A DNA stretch of 27,469 nucleotides, taken from positions 1 to 27,469 of the IMG/VR virus record IMGVR_UViG_3300036716_001684. One strand, written 5' to 3'. The position numbers were made by a program, and so were the translations under genes. Positions 8,029 through 14,507 of the stretch are shown piece by piece. The number at the start of each line of letters is the position of its first letter. Positions within the stretch are counted from its first letter, which is position 1. Under the pieces are notes generated by a model. That model had not been told where the DNA came from. It saw nothing but the letters and a program-made list of their open reading frames with translations, and did no database searches. The DNA comes from a virus.

Positions 8029-8289
8029 TTATTCCGTGTTGGTGATTCTGCCAATGTCATCGAACCGATCGACGATCACTAGAAATCCAGATTTGAGTGC
8101 GCCAGAGATGAGTTCCGTGTCTTGACACAAGGCTACACCCAGAGGATCGACCCTGTGTCCACAACAACTACAAGTCTCAATCACATGCCGTGCACGATTG
8201 TGAACAATTAAACAGTTATCCCGTTCGTAATCTTTAGACAGCGCATCTGCAGCGCCTCGTGGAACCGTTTGACATAAACAACAACTCAT
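8029..8289 (-). CDS. Small cysteine-rich protein, paralogue of its downstream neighbour
   Basis: The 86-residue protein contains eight cysteines (C3, C4, C6, C26, C40, C42, C43, C55) and three histidines close to them (H30, H35, H45), which suggests metal binding. The core DNCLIVHN ... GHRVDPLGVAL ... LKSGFLVIV pattern matches the neighbouring 122-residue protein segment by segment, so the two look like tandem duplicates. In the other copy most of the cysteines are absent. The start overlaps the stop of the upstream gene by four bases (ATGA), indicating translational coupling. No known enzyme motif is present. Position in the connector/tail block suggests a minor structural or assembly role. 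Confidence 0.75.
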   Translation of the reverse strand: MSCCLCQTVPRGAADALSKDYERDNCLIVHNRARHVIETCSCCGHRVDPLGVALCQDTELISGALKSGFLVIVDRFDDIGRITNTE

Positions 8290-8951
8290 TCCGAATAGCC
8301 CCCTGTCGTGGTATAGCCAGTGGTATCCGGCACCTCTAGAGAGGTATCCCCGATTCCAACATTCTTGACACCGAGAGAAATGCCTTCCTCGTCAACCGTC
8401 CCCAGCGGGCTTCGACCAACTACTTCATTGATGGCCAAGTCATACGCAATGTATGCACCGGCCATGACACGATCACCCTTGAGCAGAGTCAGGTCAGAAA
8501 ATTCTTCACGCATTGACGATTCATCAATCTCCGCTTTCCAGGTGCTACGAGGATCAGTTGCTTTCAAACAGGGATGATCAAGTAGAGCAGACCGCACAAC
8601 AGTTGTTAGCTGGTCCCTCATTATTGTGGTTTCTTCTGACCCTTCGGTTCTGGACCAGATATAAGTTCTCATGCTGTAGTTGACCCGATATTCGGGGTGC
8701 ATGGCACCTCTGGATTCCACCATCCCAAGACGTTCCATCCTTGTCGTGGAAATGGAAACGGTGATGATTGTTGGCCAATGATCGAGAGCAATTGGTTCGT
8801 GAACTAAGTATCTTTCCGGATCGGGCAGTGTCCCTGTATTGAGATTCCACCCATTGCGATACTCCACTAGGCGGGTAGGAATATCTACTTTGAGATATTC
8901 GTTGACGTAGCTCTTCGCGAACTGCGCGCCGTGCATCAGGTCGTAAGCCAT
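8286..8951 (-). CDS. Probable tail terminator / head-tail joining protein
   Basis: The 221-residue protein sits between the tail completion protein and the sheath region, the slot normally held by the tail terminator that caps the tail and joins it to the head. The N-terminal helix (YDLMHGAQFAKSYVNEYL) is followed by a strand-rich core (WPTIITVSISTTRMERL, YRVNYSMRTYIWSR). A helix with a short loop follows (MRDQLTTVVRSALLDHPCL), the order seen in several terminator-like proteins. The C-terminal ~50 residues are Gly/Thr-rich and probably flexible. The start ATG shares a base with the upstream TAA stop. I do not recognise a named family, so the role comes from gene order and predicted topology. 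Confidence 0.6.
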   Translation of the reverse strand: MAYDLMHGAQFAKSYVNEYLKVDIPTRLVEYRNGWNLNTGTLPDPERYLVHEPIALDHWPTIITVSISTTRMERLGMVESRGAMHPEYRVNYSMRTYIWSRTEGSEETTIMRDQLTTVVRSALLDHPCLKATDPRSTWKAEIDESSMREEFSDLTLLKGDRVMAGAYIAYDLAINEVVGRSPLGTVDEEGISLGVKNVGIGDTSLEVPDTTGYTTTGGYSE

Positions 8952-9475
8952 TAGCTTTCAACCTCCCAACGCTCTGTCGGATCTTCGTTATCTCCGTGTG
9001 CGATGTAATCGGCGATCCAGTTACCCCATCGTGTCTGAGCTTCGGCTGGTTCGTAAATAATCTGACGTTTAGGCATCTTGGAAGTTCCCATTTGGTGGAA
9101 TTTTGCGTGTTCCACATCAGTTCCGAAGGTTGCACGAAGCCTGCTGATGTCGTTTGGGCTACCCCTCAATTCAGACAGGCTCTTGAAAAGTTGACCGTTC
9201 TGGACCAAAGGAGGAGCGCCTGGATAGTGGGCAGCCTTCCAGGCTCCGTACTCTGCATCCAGGGGCGCCCAACCACCTACGGGTAAACCATTAGCGGTAA
9301 AGTTTTCTGGCCAATGCTTTCGCAGGTCGTCACGAATCCGCTGAAATATGGGACGCACATCCCGCGAACGACGCTGCATATTGTCGATGTGGTCAGTTAG
9401 AGGCGATGGATCGAATTCAGTATCGATCGTGATTTCTGTTCTACGACCTCTCCTGTACGCCTTTCTTAGAGCCAT
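8951..9475 (-). CDS. Tail completion / virion morphogenesis protein (Mu gpG or HK97 gp10-like)
   Basis: The 174-residue protein starts with a strongly basic stretch (ALRKAYRRGRRTEI) and a helical segment with MQRRSRDVRPIFQRIRDDLRK. It continues with the hallmark block GLPVGGWAPLDAEYGAWK, then LVQNGQLFKSL, and ends with ATFGTDVEHAKFHQMGTSKMPKR. The 'G-x-LxxS...x-FGTxxxYAxxHQxGTxxMPxR' pattern is characteristic of the phage virion morphogenesis (gpG/Phage_tail_S) group, which acts at tail completion and head-tail joining. The final GT-x-KMPKR with following aromatic residues also fits. It lies two bases after the connector gene and one base before the probable terminator gene, consistent with a head-tail joining cassette. 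Confidence 0.8.
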   Translation of the reverse strand: MALRKAYRRGRRTEITIDTEFDPSPLTDHIDNMQRRSRDVRPIFQRIRDDLRKHWPENFTANGLPVGGWAPLDAEYGAWKAAHYPGAPPLVQNGQLFKSLSELRGSPNDISRLRATFGTDVEHAKFHQMGTSKMPKRQIIYEPAEAQTRWGNWIADYIAHGDNEDPTERWEVES

Positions 9476-9477
9476 GG

Positions 9478-10113
9478 CTATGCCACCCGCACTCGGCGAT
9501 ACCGTTTGATCGCCAACAACTCCCTCTCTGAAAATCCCGTCTCCATGGGGGCAACATTGCGTGGCTCAAGATCCTTGATGCCTACAACGTCGTCATGCAT
9601 GTTTTGCATTTCCCGAGTAGCGGCTCGAAGAATCGTCAGTTTGAGAGTTGGAATAGTTGCACCTGCCATACCGGCGTTATAGGTAACAGTGAGCTTGTCG
9701 TTGGCCCCTCCCCGATACACATCCACACCGTATCGACGTGCGACATATTCAGTTCCGGCAGTCAAAGTTATAGCGGTGCTTCCAGGAGTTACGGGAGTTA
9801 GAACGATGCTCGCAATCGAGTTGACAGGACTTTCCCGTAAATACAAAGTTGCTGGCGGATCCGTGTACGACAAAATGCCACTTACATTCGAGTCGAGTTT
9901 GTTGTCGTAGAAAAAAGAAGTTTCAGGAACACCCAAATGATTCGAATCGAGAATGTAATCCTCGGTGAAGTTCGCAGCCTCAACCTTGCGTCCCAAATAG
10001 GTTTCAAGTTCTGATTGAAGCCCAGCCAGCACCATGTCTGCGGCGTCTTCCTGACGCAGCGACAAGCTGATATCCATATAGGTTTTTAGATCGGCGCGCG
10101 TTACGAGAGCCAT
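9478..10113 (-). CDS. Head-tail connector (adaptor) protein
   Basis: The 211-residue protein begins ALVTRADLKTYMDISL with a helical ADMVLAGLQSELETYLGRKV segment, as in the gp6/gp15-like adaptor family that forms the ring below the portal. A beta-rich middle follows (YLRESPVNSIASIVL, AGTEYVARRYGVDVYRGG, KLTVTYNAGM). It ends with a helix-rich tail (LTILRAATREMQNM ... FSERELLAIKRYRR). The 'LxxSPVxSI...VxVxY.AG...P..l..a.l..a.r' order is typical of Phage_connect_1-like proteins. ATG 10113 has an AAAGGGG ribosome site seven bases upstream. It leads the head-tail joining cassette after the Arg-rich small gene, whose stop is 12 bases upstream. Confidence 0.8.
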   Translation of the reverse strand: MALVTRADLKTYMDISLSLRQEDAADMVLAGLQSELETYLGRKVEAANFTEDYILDSNHLGVPETSFFYDNKLDSNVSGILSYTDPPATLYLRESPVNSIASIVLTPVTPGSTAITLTAGTEYVARRYGVDVYRGGANDKLTVTYNAGMAGATIPTLKLTILRAATREMQNMHDDVVGIKDLEPRNVAPMETGFSERELLAIKRYRRVRVA

Positions 10114-10125
10114 ACGATGACCCCT

Positions 10126-10296
10126 TTACCTTTGCCGCCGCCGGTTCTCGCGCAAGATATCGACGACACGTTCGCCAGCTCCACGACCACGACCCCGGCG
10201 ACGTTCACGCGCCTGAAGGACACTGCGGATACTACGTCGAAGACGGCCCGCACGCCGAAGGTCAAATTCATCTGCACTTCTACGGGGTGACGGCAT
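10126..10296 (-). CDS. Arginine-rich 56-residue protein
   Basis: A short ORF starts at ATG 10296-10294 behind a strong AGGAAGG ribosome site (seven-base spacing) and ends at TAA 10128-10126, twelve bases before the connector gene. Twenty of its 56 residues are arginine: MPSPRRSADEFDLRRAGR, then a RERRRGRGRG run, ending ENRRRQR. An overlapping longer GTG frame (10101-10304) has no such ribosome site, encodes a less ordered sequence and is rejected. The composition suggests nucleic-acid or capsid/portal binding through charge. It could be a small internal virion protein or a DNA-condensing factor. No family is recognised. Its tight spacing places it with the connector operon rather than the upstream ParB-like gene. 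Confidence 0.65.
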   Translation of the reverse strand: MPSPRRSADEFDLRRAGRLRRSIRSVLQARERRRGRGRGAGERVVDILRENRRRQR

Positions 10297-10303
10297 GGAA
10301 ACA

Positions 10304-10323
10304 CCTTCCTGGATTCATCCAGG
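10304..10323 (-). promoter_or_regulatory. Perfect hairpin overlapping the ribosome site of the Arg-rich gene
   Basis: On the minus strand CCTGGAT and ATCCAGG are perfect complements separated by two bases (10323-10317 and 10314-10308). The downstream arm ends in AGG, the first three bases of the AGGAAGG ribosome site (10310-10304). Folding would hide part of that site, so the hairpin could lower translation of the Arg-rich gene. No T-run follows, so it is not a typical terminator. A TACACT hexamer (10332-10327) just upstream could be a -10 element, but no matching -35 is seen. Confidence 0.4.
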
Positions 10324-10358
10324 TCCAGTGTAGCACTACGCCTTACACGGAAGAGTTG

Positions 10359-10901
10359 TTACCTATCAGGATTAGGTGGCTTTTCAGCAGTAGCAGGTTT
10401 ACTTTCCACCGTTCCGGGAGGAGCCTCCACCGGAACCCAAGCCATCGAATAACGATGATTCGGAACCTTGCGATGTTTGATGATCGAACCGTCCAACATC
10501 AACTCCAATTCATCGCCTTTCATGCAGAATCGACCAACAAAATCCTCAACAGAAAATGCTCCCGACCTTTTCAACTGCTTGACAATGCGTGACAGTCGAT
10601 GGGCCACCATTGAACCACGACCACGATTCAGCTGAACATGCAGTGCCATCGCCTCAGTAGTTCCACAATCAATCAAATGTACGGGTACCCCATCTGCGAA
10701 ACGCTCAGACAAGTGTTTATTTCCTCGAATCGCTTGCAGTCGCTGAGCCCCATCAATCACATTGAGGCCATCCTCCTGAACCACTAACGGCGACAAGATG
10801 CCGTAGTCCATCATCGATGAGGTCAGCACCAGGAGATCGGGCCTTAAGATATAGGTGGCGTTCCAGTCCGGAACATTCAGTTCATCCAGCAGCTTCTGCA
10901 T
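10359..10901 (-). CDS. ParB-like nuclease-domain protein (second, small)
   Basis: The 180-residue protein carries a ParB/sulfiredoxin-type fold in its first ~100 residues. A YILRPDLLVLTSSM segment leads to MMDYGILSPLVV, then VIDGAQRLQAIRG (residues 48-60) in place of the usual 'GxxRhxAA' loop, and VQLNRGRGSMVAHRLSRIV. The remainder is helical with a Pro-rich disordered C-terminus. In such families the domain binds nucleotide and sometimes cuts DNA. In IbrB-like proteins it accompanies a PP-loop partner. The gene overlaps that partner by 20 bases and has its own AAGGAG ribosome site. It differs clearly from the other ParB-like protein (12021-12788), so these are not recent duplicates. Exact activity unknown. 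Confidence 0.72.
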   Translation of the reverse strand: MQKLLDELNVPDWNATYILRPDLLVLTSSMMDYGILSPLVVQEDGLNVIDGAQRLQAIRGNKHLSERFADGVPVHLIDCGTTEAMALHVQLNRGRGSMVAHRLSRIVKQLKRSGAFSVEDFVGRFCMKGDELELMLDGSIIKHRKVPNHRYSMAWVPVEAPPGTVESKPATAEKPPNPDR

Positions 10902-12024
10902 CTTCTTGCTCCTTAGCTTTTACGCGCAACGTGTGGGCCCTTGTCTTTGGTCCAACTGGAGAAGCTGATGTTGTAGTCAGCTCGTTCAATAACAGATTGC
11001 GAACCAACCAGTTAGTCGGATAAGAGTACGGATCGAGAGCCTGCTTCTTTCGGAATTCGGCAGAGTACCCTTTCGCCCGCTGTGTTTTGGTTGGGCCGAT
11101 CATGAAGTCGTCGATCACATCCGCTACGCCGTCCCACCCGCGACTGGCGTATTCCTCTATAAGTGTTTCGATATCGAAATCCGGCCACCAGCGACGCTGC
11201 GCGTCAATTTGTGGGAAACATTCGTAAAGGCGATCATAGAAGTCTGGTTCCGTCGCTACGACATCACCGATGCGTCGAATGGCGACAGAATGCAACGGAA
11301 TTCCCACACGAGTATTCGATCCAGTTACGGCAGCGCGGTCATAATATTCGCAATAAGGCGCATCGTGTTCTTCTGTAATGAACTTCAGAACGTCATCCAT
11401 TTGCCAGTCATAAATAACTTTTGCGAACTTCAAGGGAATACTTTTCTTGAGCCCAAATGGAAACACGATGTAATTCTCATGGAGTTTTTGAACCAAAGAG
11501 CGATATCGCATCATCGACTCTGCAGCCCTTACCCCAGTGATAAAAGCCACACTTCCGTTCTTGCCCTGCATGGTGTAGTAGTCAACGGGTTCAGGTAGTG
11601 GTTTCGTTGCATCCAACCCAAATGACTCGGCTGTAATGGCGCCCTCCGGCATCTCTCGAACCCAACGGCCCTCTGCCTTGCGTTGGGCTCCCCAAAGAAC
11701 AACGGACTGCCTCCTGCCCAGCACCCATACTTCTCCCCCGTATGGAAGGCAATACCACTCCATGTCAACCCAATCGAAGTCTTTGACCATGTTGACGTAG
11801 TCCAGGACAATGGGGCTGACCATTTCTTCATCTCTGAAGATGACCTTGACTGGGCCTAATCCTCGTTCTTCATGGATTTCTTTTGCGAGATACAGAACGG
11901 CAGTGCTGTCCTTACCGCCGGAAAATTGAACGCAGACGGTATCGAATGTGTCGTAGACGTGTCGGATGCGCTGACGTGCGGCGTCCACACAAGAAATATC
12001 CAGAAACATTCTCTGTCTGGTCAT
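10882..12024 (-). CDS. PP-loop ATPase, PAPS-reductase-like (IbrA/DndC-like)
   Basis: The 380-residue protein has the PP-loop SGGKDST at residues 35-41 after a VCVQF strand, which marks an adenylating enzyme of the phosphoadenosine phosphosulfate reductase superfamily. A further conserved-looking block is GSVAFITGVRAAESMMRYRS, equivalent to the 'GxRxxESxxR' motif, followed by PLKFAKVIYDWQMDDVLKFI, a DVW/I-like helix found in the family. Aspartates and aromatics of HDAPYCEYYDR follow. The C-terminus is a lysine-rich tail. Relatives include assimilatory reductases, IbrA proteins paired with ParB-like IbrB, and DndC of DNA phosphorothioation. Here it lies between two ParB-like genes with ATGA and 20-base overlaps, so the IbrA/IbrB-type pairing is the best match. 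The substrate is unknown; nucleic-acid thiolation is possible but not shown. Confidence 0.85.
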   Translation of the reverse strand: MTRQRMFLDISCVDAARQRIRHVYDTFDTVCVQFSGGKDSTAVLYLAKEIHEERGLGPVKVIFRDEEMVSPIVLDYVNMVKDFDWVDMEWYCLPYGGEVWVLGRRQSVVLWGAQRKAEGRWVREMPEGAITAESFGLDATKPLPEPVDYYTMQGKNGSVAFITGVRAAESMMRYRSLVQKLHENYIVFPFGLKKSIPLKFAKVIYDWQMDDVLKFITEEHDAPYCEYYDRAAVTGSNTRVGIPLHSVAIRRIGDVVATEPDFYDRLYECFPQIDAQRRWWPDFDIETLIEEYASRGWDGVADVIDDFMIGPTKTQRAKGYSAEFRKKQALDPYSYPTNWLVRNLLLNELTTTSASPVGPKTRAHTLRVKAKEQEDAEAAG

Positions 12025-12788
12025 ACTTCGGAATGGGCGTCTACGAAAGCCATTAGTTTTTCGGCAGTCGTTTCACCCTCATAAGAAGGTTGAGAACGAA
12101 GCCACCTAACGAATTGGTACCAGCGCTTTTGTTGGTCGGGATCATCGAACACGAGTGTGTACTGAACCACCGCCTGTGGTGCGGCGCCCTGCGGAGTTAC
12201 CGTGCTTCCTTGGATGGCAATATCATTGTGATCCACAGTGTCATCGGCAACGATTCTGCGTTCCCCGTCCTCGTCTTCTTGAACAAGAGCTTCCAGAATG
12301 TTCCCTACGAGTTCGGGACGAATGAAGGTTGATGTGCCACCTTCTATGTCTGCGGCATTTTCGGCATGTTCCTCATAGAGGGCAATTTCGAAATCATCCC
12401 AACCCAACCCATCCATCAGGTCACCATAGTCAGTCACGACTTCGGTGATCATTTGAACAGCTTTGGTTGGATCGGTATGACCTAGTTCCATTGTCCGGTT
12501 GTCGGCCAAAGCGAACGCCACAGCCCGCTTGTCATCCGCATCAAGCGGCACCGCCGCTATGTGTGTCCATCCCAACTTTTTGGCAGCTTGAACCTGGTGA
12601 TTTCCTGCGATGATGGTGGCTTTGCCGTCTTCGTTCTCGCGTATCACGATTGGTTTGACTTGACCGAATTCGTCATACGACGCAGCGATGGCTTCGACAT
12701 TACCGACCCGTGGATTGTTTTCCAGTGGTTGAAGGCTGTCGAGGGGAACCAGCATGTCGGTAAGGGATTCATGGGCTTTGTGGTTCAT
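12021..12788 (-). CDS. ParB-like protein with phage-type C-terminal domain
   Basis: The 255-residue protein opens with a clear ParB N-terminal domain. It has the strand LVPLDSLQPLENNPR (residues 13-27), then EAIAASYDEFGQVKPIVI and TIIAGNHQVQAAKKLG (58-73, equivalent to the GxxRhxAxxxxG box), followed by VAFALADNRTMELG. Residues ~165-255 form a separate domain with AVVQYTLVFDDPDQQKRWY and FVRWLRSQP, a pattern I have seen in ParB-like proteins of other phages. No helix-turn-helix or CTPase partition context is present (no ParA nearby), so plasmid segregation is unlikely. Its ATG overlaps the stop of the coiled-coil gene (ATGA), and its stop overlaps the PP-loop start in the same way, so the three are translated as a unit. 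Confidence 0.82.
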   Translation of the reverse strand: MNHKAHESLTDMLVPLDSLQPLENNPRVGNVEAIAASYDEFGQVKPIVIRENEDGKATIIAGNHQVQAAKKLGWTHIAAVPLDADDKRAVAFALADNRTMELGHTDPTKAVQMITEVVTDYGDLMDGLGWDDFEIALYEEHAENAADIEGGTSTFIRPELVGNILEALVQEDEDGERRIVADDTVDHNDIAIQGSTVTPQGAAPQAVVQYTLVFDDPDQQKRWYQFVRWLRSQPSYEGETTAEKLMAFVDAHSEV

Positions 12789-13123
12789 ACCTGCACCCGC
12801 ACATTCGCGTTGAGAGTTCGCATCGCGTCGATTGACGTTCGCAGGGAGAGCAACTTCTCCCGCTTCGATTTTAGTAGGGCTTCCGATATTTTGTACTCAA
12901 ACTGTTCGTCAGCCATTTTGTAGTCGGCCCAGGATTCCCGCTCTTTGATCGACCCTTTGGCGGACAGGTACTCCTTGGCCCATGCCGATTTGTATCTTGC
13001 TTCCTTCTTGGCATTGTCCTCAGCGAGACTTTCGAAAGCTTCCGTTTCGCTTTCCAATTCGTCAAGGAAATATAACAGTCGTTGTTCGATTTCTACCTGA
13101 CTAATAGGGCCTCTAAAGTTCAT
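12785..13123 (-). CDS. Small coiled-coil protein of unknown function
   Basis: The 112-residue protein is almost entirely predicted helix with high Glu/Lys content (LDELESETEAFESLAED, AKKEARYKSAWAKEYL) and ends with LRTSIDAMRTLNANVRVQV. Proteins with the same kind of ending lie among recombination genes in other phages; this is recollection, not a search. It starts at ATG 13123 with a GAGG ribosome site seven bases upstream, overlaps the RuvC gene by 11 bases, and its stop overlaps the ParB-like start (ATGA). The tight coupling suggests a role in DNA metabolism, perhaps as an accessory or recombination mediator. No catalytic motif seen. Confidence 0.75.
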   Translation of the reverse strand: MNFRGPISQVEIEQRLLYFLDELESETEAFESLAEDNAKKEARYKSAWAKEYLSAKGSIKERESWADYKMADEQFEYKISEALLKSKREKLLSLRTSIDAMRTLNANVRVQV

Positions 13124-13640
13124 TATTTTTCCTCACGACATGGGACCAATCGATGGATTCCAGAGCCTCTAAATTCTTCTTAGGCCACTCTTCGTCAGAA
13201 AGACCAAAGTGGGTGCGTCCCATCTGTTCCAAGATCCACGCATCACACATATCGTCAGCACCCTTACCCTCCCAGACTAATCCAGTCCGGGCAGAGATTG
13301 CGGAGATGACTTCAGCCTTTGACGCGTTTCCTCTTCCGGTTGCGAACTTGGCACGACAGGTCGGAGGGATGTCTACGAAGGTGTAATTGTCCTCATGCAG
13401 AGCAAGACGAATGACGCCACCCAGCTCTCCGATGGAGTGAGCCTGACTCGCCCGCGAAGCAAACGAGTAACCCTCAATCAAGACCACATCCGGACGATGT
13501 TCCCGGCAGGCGAGCATGACCTCATCCCTAATGGCAGCGAGCCTCTCCACACCCTTCTTCTTTACGGCAATTGCGTCCATATCTCCGTCACAGGAGTACC
13601 CCGTAGACGTAAGCGACAGGTCGAGACCCATAAACTTCAT
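13113..13640 (-). CDS. RuvC-like Holliday junction resolvase
   Basis: The 175-residue protein shows the RuvC/RNase H fold. The first strand FMGLDLSLTSTGY carries D7, the second acidic residue is E56 in VVLIEGYSFASR, and the C-terminal ADDMCDAWIL helix supplies D129, D130 and D133. The length is close to the usual 160-180. The enzyme would resolve four-way junctions or trim branched DNA before packaging. I chose ATG 13640 because it overlaps the TGA of the HNH gene (ATGA) and has a GGAAGAAG site upstream. An ATG at 13655 would add five residues but lacks a ribosome site. It acts with the Rad52-like protein and Cas4-like nuclease of the same block. Confidence 0.85.
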   Translation of the reverse strand: MKFMGLDLSLTSTGYSCDGDMDAIAVKKKGVERLAAIRDEVMLACREHRPDVVLIEGYSFASRASQAHSIGELGGVIRLALHEDNYTFVDIPPTCRAKFATGRGNASKAEVISAISARTGLVWEGKGADDMCDAWILEQMGRTHFGLSDEEWPKKNLEALESIDWSHVVRKNNEL

Positions 13641-13999
13641 GGCTTCTTCCACCATCCCGGAACAGCCAATCCCAATTCGATGGCGAGCTTCGGCTCACGT
13701 CCGATGCGGTCGTGGCACTCCCGACAGACGGCCATACAGTTTTCTTCGTCAAGAATAGATCCCCCCTGGGATCGACGCTTCAACTCATGGATATCGACAC
13801 TCGCCTGACGCCGATACAAGGTTGCCTCGTCATGCTTGGCAAAGACAGGACACGCCTGACAGTAGGGATACTCATCAAGCAGTCGGGAAACCAACTTCCG
13901 ACGCTCAACATATTCGTCGGACTTTTTCTTACTACGAGGTCGAAGAGGGCCTGAACGCTTGAGTGGACCACCACGCTTCATCGGCTTCTTGCGTTTCAT
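13637..13999 (-). CDS. HNH endonuclease
   Basis: The 120-residue protein has a very basic N-terminus (KRKKPMKRGGPLKRSG) followed by a zinc-supported HNH domain: C47-x2-C50, then DIHE with D69 and H71, N87 in ENC, and C92-x2-C95-H96. The pattern fits the HNH_1 family, a nickase or double-strand nuclease. In many phages a small HNH enzyme assists terminase in packaging, but here it sits between the RuvC gene and a helical protein in the recombination block rather than beside terminase. I chose ATG 13999 because it overlaps the upstream TGA (ATGA). A GTG at 14032 would add 11 residues with no better support. It is not inserted into another gene, so there is no sign of a homing endonuclease. Confidence 0.85.
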   Translation of the reverse strand: MKRKKPMKRGGPLKRSGPLRPRSKKKSDEYVERRKLVSRLLDEYPYCQACPVFAKHDEATLYRRQASVDIHELKRRSQGGSILDEENCMAVCRECHDRIGREPKLAIELGLAVPGWWKKP

Positions 14000-14505
14000 A
14001 GCGTGTCGCTGGTAACTCGATCGAACTCCCACTTATTGTCGAGTGCCGCCCATAGAGCACGATCAATAGCAGTGTCCTCCATGTCGTACTCATGGAGCAA
14101 GGAGCGGTGTTTGAGAATTGCGCGACGATAAAAGTTGGCAGTCTCAAATGGATTTGTCTCGATGGGTCGTCCAGTTTCGACCATGGTTTTGACCTGATCT
14201 AAACGCTTAACGACATGGAATAGGAAACGCTCGATTTTTGTTTGCCGATTTCCATAAGCCGAGGCAGCTTCCCGAGCCAGCTTCTTGCCCTCTCTCCCGA
14301 GAGCTGCGTATCGATTTGCATCAGCCTCAGCATCTGCAACGATGTTCTCAATTTGGGATTCGAGGTTACGAACAAGTGCTTCCAGCGCTCGTTTCCACCT
14401 GTCCCAATTTTGGGTTTCAAGAAGCAACTCACGTTGGGCGGGTGACAGTTTGTTTTTGACTTCTTCTGCCACCATTTGGGCAAAAGCATCATCATTCAGA
14501 ATCAT
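13996..14505 (-). CDS. Helical protein of unknown function in the recombination block
   Basis: The 169-residue protein begins MILNDDAFAQMVAEEV and looks mostly alpha-helical, with a likely coiled coil across ~35-110 (RWKRALEALVRNLESQIENI). The C-terminal part has ETANFYRRAILKHRSLLHEY and ends with LWAALDNKWEFDRV. I chose ATG 14505 because GGAGG lies five bases upstream; the GTG at 14526 would extend it by seven residues without a ribosome site. The gene begins two bases after the Cas4-like nuclease stop and ends in an ATGA overlap with the HNH gene. No domain is recognised. It could be a small accessory protein of the nuclease or the annealing protein. Confidence 0.72.
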   Translation of the reverse strand: MILNDDAFAQMVAEEVKNKLSPAQRELLLETQNWDRWKRALEALVRNLESQIENIVADAEADANRYAALGREGKKLAREAASAYGNRQTKIERFLFHVVKRLDQVKTMVETGRPIETNPFETANFYRRAILKHRSLLHEYDMEDTAIDRALWAALDNKWEFDRVTSDTL

Positions 14506-14507
14506 GC

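Noticed and set aside
10101-10304. 67-residue GTG-start frame on the minus strand
   Set aside because: The overlapping 56-residue ATG frame (10126-10296) has a far better ribosome site and spacing, and the 67-residue frame would overlap the connector start.
12021-12788. Partition protein ParB
   Set aside because: No ParA, parS-like repeats or helix-turn-helix are seen, and the gene sits beside a PP-loop enzyme in a phage operon.
13637-13999. Homing HNH endonuclease insertion
   Set aside because: The gene does not interrupt another gene and is coupled by ATGA overlaps with both neighbours.
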